A stretch of 14,946 nt of DNA, taken from NCBI GenBank assembly GCA_027442615.1, contig DAIBBI010000030.1, forward strand, positions 1 to 14,946, given 5' to 3'. Positions 7,363 to 12,422 of this stretch are shown in pieces (position 1 is the stretch's first letter; every line of letters starts with the position of its first letter). The notes beneath the pieces were generated by a model, which worked only from the letters and a program-made list of their open reading frames with translations, was not told where the DNA came from and did no database searches. The DNA comes from JAJZRV01 sp027442615 (GTDB lineage Bacteria > Pseudomonadota > Gammaproteobacteria > Burkholderiales > Ferrovaceae). Both the position numbers and the translations under genes were made by a program.

Positions 7363-7369
7363 CTCCTTT
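7363..7369 (-). promoter_or_regulatory. Ribosome-binding site deciding the ruvC start
   Basis: AAAGGAG on the minus strand lies in the 21-nt gap between yebC and ruvC. It is 6 nt from an ATC codon that matches the conserved RuvC start, but 15 nt from the first TTG. No ATG or GTG exists in frame between the upstream stop and these codons. Confidence 0.7.
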
Positions 7370-7377
7370 CAGCCGGG

Positions 7378-8103
7378 TTATTCAGAGAACACGGCGGTGG
7401 TGTACACCGCCTGAACGTCGTCCAGGTTTTCAAGTGCATCCAGCAACTTTTGCATGCGCGCCGCATCGTCTCCTGAAAATTCGGTTTCGTTCTGCGGCTT
7501 CATGGTGACTTCGCCAAACTCCGCCTTGAAACCGGCCTTTTCCAGCTCCGCCTTGATGGTCGAAAACTCGTAGGGTGGCGTCACCACCTCGATGCTGCCG
7601 TCCTCGTGGCTCACCACGTCATCCGCTCCCGCTTCCAGGGCCGCCTCCATCAGGCGATCTTCATCCGTGCCGGGGGGGAAAACCATCTGGCCGCAATGGG
7701 TAAACAGAAAGGCCACCGACCCGTCCGTGCCGAGATTGCCGCCAAATTTGCTGAAGGCATGGCGTACGTCGGCCACGGTGCGGGTTTTGTTGTCCGTCAG
7801 GGCATCCACCATGACGGCGGCGCCATTGATGCCGTAACCCTCGTAGCGCATCTCTTCATAGTTGACGCCTTCCAGGTCGCCGCTGCCGCGTTTGATGGCA
7901 CGTTCCACGGTGTCCTTGGGCATGTTCTGGTCGAAGGCCTTGTCCACGGCAAGGCGCAACCTTGGGTTGCTGCCCGCGTCGCCGCCGCCGATGCGGGCGG
8001 CCACCGTGATTTCCTTGATCAACCGGGTAAAGACCTTGCCGCGCTTGGCGTCAGCCGCAGCTTTCTTGTGCTTGATATTGGCCCACTTGGAATGTCCTGC
8101 CAC
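7378..8103 (-). CDS. yebC: YebC/PmpR family protein (TACO1-like)
   Basis: This is a cytoplasmic protein of 241 aa, first in the ruv-tol gene run. The family signature MAGHSKWANIKHKK opens the protein, followed by AAADAKRGKVFTRLIKEI, the conserved MPKDTVERAIKRGSG and YEGYGINGAAVMVDALTDN. Members have been reported as transcriptional regulators (PmpR in Pseudomonas) and, like mitochondrial TACO1, as translation factors helping ribosomes through difficult sequences. Which applies here cannot be read from sequence. The start is GTG with AAGGA upstream at normal spacing. The position next to ruvC is conserved in many bacteria. It is transcribed away from slmA. Confidence 0.95.
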   Translation of the reverse strand: MAGHSKWANIKHKKAAADAKRGKVFTRLIKEITVAARIGGGDAGSNPRLRLAVDKAFDQNMPKDTVERAIKRGSGDLEGVNYEEMRYEGYGINGAAVMVDALTDNKTRTVADVRHAFSKFGGNLGTDGSVAFLFTHCGQMVFPPGTDEDRLMEAALEAGADDVVSHEDGSIEVVTPPYEFSTIKAELEKAGFKAEFGEVTMKPQNETEFSGDDAARMQKLLDALENLDDVQAVYTTAVFSE

Positions 8104-8148
8104 AATCGTATCCTTAGGTCTGTAGGGTAGCGCGAATGAAATGCGGCC

Positions 8149-8157
8149 ATTCTAGCA
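8149..8157 (-). promoter_or_regulatory. Probable extended -10 promoter for yebC-ruv-tol
   Basis: The minus strand shows TGCTAGAAT, an extended -10 element (TG one base before TAGAAT, 8154-8149), about 45 nt before the yebC GTG. No good -35 box is found at 16-18 nt. The same TGnTAGAATG pattern occurs before dksA. It is the best candidate for the promoter of the downstream gene run. Confidence 0.45.
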
Positions 8158-8180
8158 TGGCCAGGTGTCCGCCCTTCACG

Positions 8181-8225
8181 GGGTGGTGTTACCATCCGCA
8201 CTTCAGTTGCCACCCATAGAGCAAC
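8181..8225 (+). promoter_or_regulatory. Dyads in the slmA leader/operator region
   Basis: Two dyads lie in the yebC-slmA divergent gap. GGGTGGT-gtt-ACCATCC (8181-8197) pairs over 7 bp with one G-U pair. GTTGC-N10-GCAAC (8206-8225) ends just before the slmA ribosome-binding site. They could be operator half-sites or leader hairpins. No clear -35/-10 pair for slmA was found, so this is only a candidate regulatory segment. Confidence 0.3.
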
Positions 8226-8242
8226 GCCAAGGAGCGAAAAGC

Positions 8243-8818
8243 GTGACCACAAAACCCGGTGAACGGCGCAACGAGATTCTGCAGACGCTGGCATCCATGC
8301 TGGAACAACCCCAGGCGGAAAAAACCACCACGGCCAACCTGGCGCGTCGTCTTGACCTGTCCGAGGCCGCCCTCTACAGACACTTTGCCAGCAAGGCCCA
8401 GATGTTCGAAGGCCTGATCGCATTCATCGAAGAGACCCTGTTCAGCCGCATCAACCGCATCCTCGCCGAAAAACCCCTGGGGCTGGATCAGGTGGAATCG
8501 ACGATGGCCCTGATGCTGGCCTTTGCCGATAAAAATCCGGGCATGACCCGGGTGCTGATCGGAGACGCCCTGATCCACGAAAACGAGCGTTTGCAGGCGC
8601 GCATCAATCAGGTCCACGACCGCCTGGAAGCCACGCTGCGCCAGAGCCTGCGCATTGCGGCAAGCGGTGCCGAAGTGCCCCCCAACACGCCTACCAGCGC
8701 CTACGCCAATGCCCTGCTGTGCTACGTCATCGGGCGCTGGCAACAGTTTGCCAAAAGCGGCTTCAAACGCTCGCCCCTGGCGGATTGGGAGCTGCAATGG
8801 GCCCTGCTGCGCCCATAA
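8243..8818 (+). CDS. slmA: Nucleoid occlusion factor SlmA (TetR family)
   Basis: SlmA is a DNA-bound division inhibitor of 191 aa which, in its family, blocks FtsZ ring assembly over the unsegregated chromosome. The N-terminal TetR helix-turn-helix (about 10-52) contains TTTANLARRLDLSEAALYRHF, and FASKAQMFEGLIAFIEETL follows, very close to the E. coli SlmA pattern. The ligand-type domain keeps the signature NPGMTRVLIGDAL. I chose GTG at 8243 because AAGGAG (8229-8234) lies 8 nt upstream and the resulting length matches the family (198 aa in E. coli); an upstream start at 8165 would add 26 unsupported residues. It is divergent from yebC and convergent with dksA. Confidence 0.9.
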   Translation: MTTKPGERRNEILQTLASMLEQPQAEKTTTANLARRLDLSEAALYRHFASKAQMFEGLIAFIEETLFSRINRILAEKPLGLDQVESTMALMLAFADKNPGMTRVLIGDALIHENERLQARINQVHDRLEATLRQSLRIAASGAEVPPNTPTSAYANALLCYVIGRWQQFAKSGFKRSPLADWELQWALLRP

Positions 8819-8847
8819 AAAAACCACATCGGGCGATGTGGTTTTTT
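8817..8847. terminator. Bidirectional intrinsic terminator between slmA and dksA
   Basis: The stem CCACATC/GATGTGG, with loop GGGC, is flanked by seven A on the left and six T on the right. It therefore forms an intrinsic terminator on either strand. The first A residues belong to the slmA TAA codon. It serves both convergent genes. Confidence 0.9.
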
Positions 8848-8870
8848 AACGGGTCAGGACCAGCGACGGG

Positions 8871-9293
8871 TTACTTGGCCACCTGCCGCTCGCGCATCTC
8901 TTCCAGCTGCTTGCAGTCGATGCACAGGCTTGCCGTGGGGCGCGCCTGCAGGCGATTCAGTCCGATCTCGACCCCGCAGGTGTTGCAGTAGCCGTATTCG
9001 CCTGCGTCGATCTTGGCAATGGTCTCGTCGATTTTCTTGATCAGCTTGCGCTCCCGGTCACGGTTGCGCAATTCCAGCGCCATGTCCGATTCCTGGCTGG
9101 CGCGATCATTGGGATCGGCAAACACGGTGGCTTCGTCCTGCATGGTGTGTACGGTGCGATCGATGTCCTCACCCAGCTCGGACTTCCAGCCTTCCAGCAA
9201 CCGGCGAAAATGATCCAGTTGCTTTTTATTCATGTACGCCTCCCCTTTTTTGGGGACGTAAGGTGCAAATTGCTTGAGGGTTGCTTCTGCCAT
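8871..9293 (-). CDS. dksA: RNA polymerase-binding transcription factor DksA
   Basis: DksA is the secondary-channel RNA polymerase factor that works with ppGpp. From ATG 9293 it has 140 aa. A coiled coil (about 21-100) carries the tip residues DPNDRAS (Asp60, Asp63, Ala65), matching the functional DxxDxA tip of E. coli DksA. The four-cysteine zinc finger is CNTC (103-106) and CIDC (124-127), so this is the zinc-dependent type. The ATG gives MAEATLKQFAPYV, a start I recognise from betaproteobacterial homologues, but it has no clear ribosome-binding site. A GTG at 9329 (152 aa) has AGGTGG upstream and remains possible. An in-frame ATG at 9233 has a strong Shine-Dalgarno sequence (see findings). 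Confidence 0.95.
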   Translation of the reverse strand: MAEATLKQFAPYVPKKGEAYMNKKQLDHFRRLLEGWKSELGEDIDRTVHTMQDEATVFADPNDRASQESDMALELRNRDRERKLIKKIDETIAKIDAGEYGYCNTCGVEIGLNRLQARPTASLCIDCKQLEEMRERQVAK

Positions 9294-9347
9294 GGCATTG
9301 AACCAAAGTGAACAATCGAGGGCCGACACGACCCACCTAAACGGCGC

Positions 9348-9356
9348 ATTCTAACA
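9348..9356 (-). promoter_or_regulatory. Probable extended -10 promoter for dksA
   Basis: The minus strand reads TGTTAGAAT, an extended -10 element, about 55 nt before the dksA ATG. The sequence at -35 is poor. It resembles the TGCTAGAATG element before yebC, which supports a common housekeeping promoter type in this genome. Confidence 0.45.
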
Positions 9357-9386
9357 CAAGCGGCTTCTGATAGACTAACTCGTTCC

Positions 9387-10832
9387 ATGGACCTGCCCCG
9401 CTCACTCCAGCAGATCACTTTGCGCTATTCTGCCATCTACCTGGCGCTGGTGTTCTGTACCAGCGTCCTGGGGGCAGGAGGATTATACCTGTGGCAAACC
9501 ACAACGGAAGAATCCCTGCGGCTGCAGTCCATGCTGCACGAAGTGGACGCCATGCGCGGCACCCTCTACCGGCAGATGAAGGAAGTCTTCGATGCCGCCT
9601 TCCTGGATGACCCCCAGGCCCAATCCCAGTACCGCGAGTTCGGCTTGCAAATCGAGGCGGGATTAAAACGCCTGACGCAAAACGCGCGGCCGGGGGATGA
9701 GGCCAATGCGGTCAACGAACTCAAACGCTCCTACCGCGAAATCTACCTGCACACGGATCTGGTGGCCTTCGGGCCGGTGCCCTCCGACGAACACCTGTTG
9801 CAGCGGGTTCTGGACGTCGACCTGGAATCCGGCGGCATCCGCGCCTATGAGGCGGCCTTCGGCCAGATTGACCATCTCCTGGTGCAACAGCAGGACACCC
9901 TGCAGCAAAAGCTGACCTCCCTCGCCCGCTATACCCCGTTGCTGCTCGTCATCCCCATCCTGCTCGCCGTCGGCCTGTGGCTGCTCACCCAGCGCTTCCT
10001 GCGCAACCATTTTCTGCAGCCCTTGACGCAGGTGCTGCAATCTACCCGGGTGCTGGCAGCGGGCGAGTTGGCGCACCCCGTTCCGCGCCAGGGCGCGCTG
10101 GAACTCGTCACCCTCGCTGACGCCATCAACCAGATGGCCAACGATCTTGCGCAGAGCCGCAAGGCGCTGGTGAGCGCCGAGCGACAGGCAACCCTGGGCT
10201 CGCTCGTCCCCATCGTGGCCCACAACATCCGCAATCCGCTCGCCAGCATCCGCGCCACTGCCCAGGTCCTGCGCACTCCGGGTCTGTCCCCGGAAATGCG
10301 CGAGGGGCTGCAGGGCATCATGGACAGTTGTGACCGCCTGGAACGCTGGACCGAATCCCTGCTCTCCTATCTTCACCCGCTCGAGGCCCAGCGCCAGGAT
10401 ACGGCGCTCGCCCCTCTCATCACCGACCTGATGGCCATGACCGAACCCCTGGCGCGGCATCGCGGGGTGCGCATGGTTCTGCAGGACCCCGAGGCCAGTC
10501 TGTCTGCCCGGATTGATCCTGAACTGGTGGAGCAGGCCGTGCACGGGCTCTTGGTCAACAGCATCGAAGCCTCTCCGCCGGGCGGCACCGTCACGCTTGC
10601 CTTGGGCGCTGATGCGAGTCGCATCACGCTGACCCTCTGCGATGAGGGCCCGGGGCTTTCTTCCGCCCCAGAAGCAGGCAAGCTCACCCCTGGCCCCACC
10701 ACCAAGCGCACCGGCACGGGACTGGGCATTCCTTTTGCGCTCAAGGTGTTTGAAATCCACGGCGGCGGTGTACAGTTCGCCATTCGCCCCGAAGGGGGCA
10801 CACAGGCCCTGTTATGGTTGCCCATCTCATGA
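9387..10832 (+). CDS. Membrane sensor histidine kinase (NtrB-like core)
   Basis: This is a sensor kinase of 481 aa. A membrane helix at about 12-36 and a second at about 183-201 enclose a periplasmic domain of about 145 residues that looks mainly helical and matches no sensor family I can name. A HAMP-like segment (about 202-255) follows. The H-box is VAHNIRNPLASIRATAQVL with the phosphorylated His at 279. The ATPase domain has the N-box LLVNSIEAS (Asn391), G1 DEGPG (419-423) and G2 GTGLG (443-447). Its stop overlaps the response-regulator start as ATGA, so the two form a pair. No Shine-Dalgarno sequence precedes the ATG. The signal it senses is unknown. Confidence 0.9.
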   Translation: MDLPRSLQQITLRYSAIYLALVFCTSVLGAGGLYLWQTTTEESLRLQSMLHEVDAMRGTLYRQMKEVFDAAFLDDPQAQSQYREFGLQIEAGLKRLTQNARPGDEANAVNELKRSYREIYLHTDLVAFGPVPSDEHLLQRVLDVDLESGGIRAYEAAFGQIDHLLVQQQDTLQQKLTSLARYTPLLLVIPILLAVGLWLLTQRFLRNHFLQPLTQVLQSTRVLAAGELAHPVPRQGALELVTLADAINQMANDLAQSRKALVSAERQATLGSLVPIVAHNIRNPLASIRATAQVLRTPGLSPEMREGLQGIMDSCDRLERWTESLLSYLHPLEAQRQDTALAPLITDLMAMTEPLARHRGVRMVLQDPEASLSARIDPELVEQAVHGLLVNSIEASPPGGTVTLALGADASRITLTLCDEGPGLSSAPEAGKLTPGPTTKRTGTGLGIPFALKVFEIHGGGVQFAIRPEGGTQALLWLPIS

Positions 10833-12223
10833 GTGCGACACGAATACTGATCATCGAGGATGAAGTCCTGTTTGCCCGGGCGGTGGGAAAGCGCCTGGAG
10901 CAAGCCGGTTACGCCTGTACCCTGACCACGACGCTCAGTGAAGGCGTGGCGCGCGCCGCGCAGGAATCCCCCGACCTCGTGCTGCTCGATTTGCGCCTGC
11001 CCGATGGCGACGGGCTGGAGCGGCTGGCACAACTGATGCGCGGTCGCGATGAACAGCCTGTGCCGGTGGTGGTGATGACGGCCTTTGGCGAGGTGGCCGA
11101 TGCAGTGCGCGCCATGAAGCTGGGGGCAGCCGATTACCTCAAGAAACCCATCGACCTTGAGGAAATGGTCATTGCCGTGGCGGCCACCCTGCACCGCAAT
11201 GGCGTGCAGCAGCAATTGTCCTGGTCGCGCGAGCGCGAGGCGCGCACCCGGGAAGGCGTGGCCCTGCTGGGCGATAGCCCGGCCATCTGCGCGCTGCGCC
11301 AGCAAATCCAGCAACTGGGCAAACTTTCCAGTGCGCAAAGCGCCGGCCCCACCGTCCTGATCCAGGGCGAAACCGGATCAGGCAAGGACGTGGTGGCGCA
11401 ACTGCTACACCAGGAAAGCGCCAACCATGCGGCCCCCTTCATCCATGTGGACTGCGCTGCGTTGCCGCGCGATCTGGTCGAAGCCGAACTGTTTGGCCAC
11501 GAAAAGGGCGCTTACACCAGTGCCCTGCAGGCACGCACCGGCTTGCTGGAGGCCGCGGAAAACGGCACTGTTTTCCTGGACGAGATTGGCGAACTGCCGC
11601 TTGACCTGCAGGCCAAGTTGTTGACCGTGATCGAGCGACGCCGGGTGCGTCGCGTGGGCTCGGTGCATGAAAGACCCATTCACGCCCGCTTCGTGGCGGC
11701 CAGCAATCGCGACCTGCGAGAGCAGGTGGAACGGGGAGACTTTCGTTCCGACCTGTACTTCCGCCTAAACGTCCTGACCCTGGCCCTGCCCCCTTTGCGC
11801 GAACGCGGCGAGGACATCCTGCTCCTGGCGCGCCACTATGCCCAGCAGACAGCGCAGCGTTACCGGCTGGCCACACCCCGGTTCAGCGACGACGCCCTGG
11901 ATGCCCTCGCAAGCTATGCCTGGCCTGGTAACGTGCGTGAACTGAAGCATTTGACGGAACGCGCCGTGCTGCTCTCGGGAGATGCCCCGCTGACGGTTGC
12001 GGCCTTTGCCCTTCCTGCCAAACCCGAGGCGGATGCCCAGCCCGTGCCGGAGGGCTGGCGCGGAGTGACGCTGGGGGATGCGGAACGGACCCTGATCCAG
12101 CAGGCCCTGACGGAGAGTCGCGGCAACATTTCCGAGGCGGCGCGGCGCCTTGGCATTACCCGCATGACCTTGCGCTACCGCATGGAAAAGTACCGCATTC
12201 GACTGGAGAACCCTCTGCCATAG
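10829..12223 (+). CDS. NtrC-family sigma-54-dependent response regulator
   Basis: This is a transcription activator of 464 aa for sigma-54 promoters. The receiver domain (about 5-120) has the acidic pair E10-D11, the phosphorylated Asp54 in LVLLDLRLPDG, Thr84 and Lys105. The AAA+ domain has Walker A GETGSGKD (180-187), Walker B VFLDEIGEL (248-256) and FRSDLYFRLNV with the arginine finger region near 306-312. The sigma-54 contact loop reads GAYTSA (227-232) instead of GAFTGA. A Fis-type helix-turn-helix is at 432-455 (GNISEAARRLGITRMTLRYR). I chose ATG 10829, overlapping the kinase stop, because the protein then begins five residues before the first receiver strand. A sigma-54 promoter starts directly after its stop codon, making a downstream RNA a likely target. 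Confidence 0.93.
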   Translation: MSATRILIIEDEVLFARAVGKRLEQAGYACTLTTTLSEGVARAAQESPDLVLLDLRLPDGDGLERLAQLMRGRDEQPVPVVVMTAFGEVADAVRAMKLGAADYLKKPIDLEEMVIAVAATLHRNGVQQQLSWSREREARTREGVALLGDSPAICALRQQIQQLGKLSSAQSAGPTVLIQGETGSGKDVVAQLLHQESANHAAPFIHVDCAALPRDLVEAELFGHEKGAYTSALQARTGLLEAAENGTVFLDEIGELPLDLQAKLLTVIERRRVRRVGSVHERPIHARFVAASNRDLREQVERGDFRSDLYFRLNVLTLALPPLRERGEDILLLARHYAQQTAQRYRLATPRFSDDALDALASYAWPGNVRELKHLTERAVLLSGDAPLTVAAFALPAKPEADAQPVPEGWRGVTLGDAERTLIQQALTESRGNISEAARRLGITRMTLRYRMEKYRIRLENPLP

Positions 12224-12224
12224 C

Positions 12225-12240
12225 TGGCACGATAAATGCT
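12225..12240 (+). promoter_or_regulatory. Sigma-54 (-24/-12) promoter
   Basis: TGGCACGATAAATGCT, preceded by C, matches 12 of the 13 specified positions of the sigma-54 consensus TGGCACGRNNNTTGCW. The single mismatch is the first T of TTGC. The invariant GG (12226-12227) and GC (12238-12239) are separated by exactly 10 nt, as required. It begins two bases after the TAG of the sigma-54 activator gene. Counting the C of GC as -12, transcription would start at about A12251. The match is seen directly; use by the adjacent regulator is inferred. Confidence 0.8.
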
Positions 12241-12250
12241 CTCTATCTCC

Positions 12251-12333
12251 AGTGAGGATCGCGCGGGTTGTTGTGGATGCCTCCTATTGTGGATTTAGTT
12301 GCCGGATTCTTAAACAGAATCCGGCTTTTTTTT
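12251..12333 (+). ncRNA. Putative sigma-54-dependent small RNA (about 83 nt)
   Basis: A transcript from the -24/-12 promoter would run from about 12251 to the T-tract of the terminator at 12301-12333 without a plausible coding region. Its 5' half contains two copies of TTGTGGAT (12271-12278 and 12287-12294) flanking GCCTCCTA, a CCUCCU segment complementary to Shine-Dalgarno sequences. GAGGATC (12254-12260) can pair with GAT-G-CCTC (12276-12283), so the CCUCC could be partly masked in one fold. The 3' end is a 9-bp stem plus U8, a typical Hfq-type terminator. I know of no named RNA family it belongs to. Promoter, terminator and lack of an ORF are seen; existence and role are inferred. Confidence 0.6.
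12301..12333 (+). terminator. Intrinsic terminator of the putative small RNA
   Basis: A perfect 9-bp stem GCCGGATTC/GAATCCGGC (12301-12309 and 12317-12325) with a 7-nt loop is followed by eight T (12326-12333). It works in the plus direction only, because no T-tract lies on the other side. Confidence 0.92.
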
Positions 12334-12366
12334 GTGAAAACGGCCCCACAGGGGCCGTTTTCACAA
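12332..12366. terminator. Bidirectional hairpin terminator (pnp side)
   Basis: A perfect 16-bp inverted repeat (12332-12347 and 12351-12366) with a 3-nt loop forms a GC-rich core CGGCCCC/GGGGCCG flanked by AAAA and TTTT. On the minus strand it is the likely terminator of pnp; on the plus strand it backs up the preceding terminator. The T-run is short (four), so efficiency is uncertain. Confidence 0.75.
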
Positions 12367-12375
12367 TCGTCAGTG

Positions 12376-12414
12376 GTGGTGCAATTAAACCAGGTCCTGG
12401 CTGAAATGCACCAA
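12376..12414 (-). repeat. Long imperfect stem-loop in the pnp 3' region
   Basis: Outer arms GGTGCAATT (12378-12386) and AAATGCACC (12404-12412) pair with one mismatch, and inner arms CCAGG (12390-12394) and CCTGG (12396-12400) make a second helix. It lies between the pnp stop codon and its terminator hairpin. It may be a 3' stabilising or processing structure in the pnp mRNA. The remaining bases between 12224 and 12422 hold only the features listed here. Confidence 0.5.
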
Positions 12415-12422
12415 CCAAGCGC

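Noticed and set aside
9663..10760. Long minus-strand ORF (365 codons) opposite the kinase gene
   Set aside because: The sense strand encodes a complete histidine kinase with all boxes; the antisense product has no recognisable domain.
12236..12298. Short ORF (20 codons) across the putative small RNA
   Set aside because: Its ATG lies upstream of the predicted sigma-54 start site and has no ribosome-binding site; the peptide is Cys/Leu-rich with no family resemblance.
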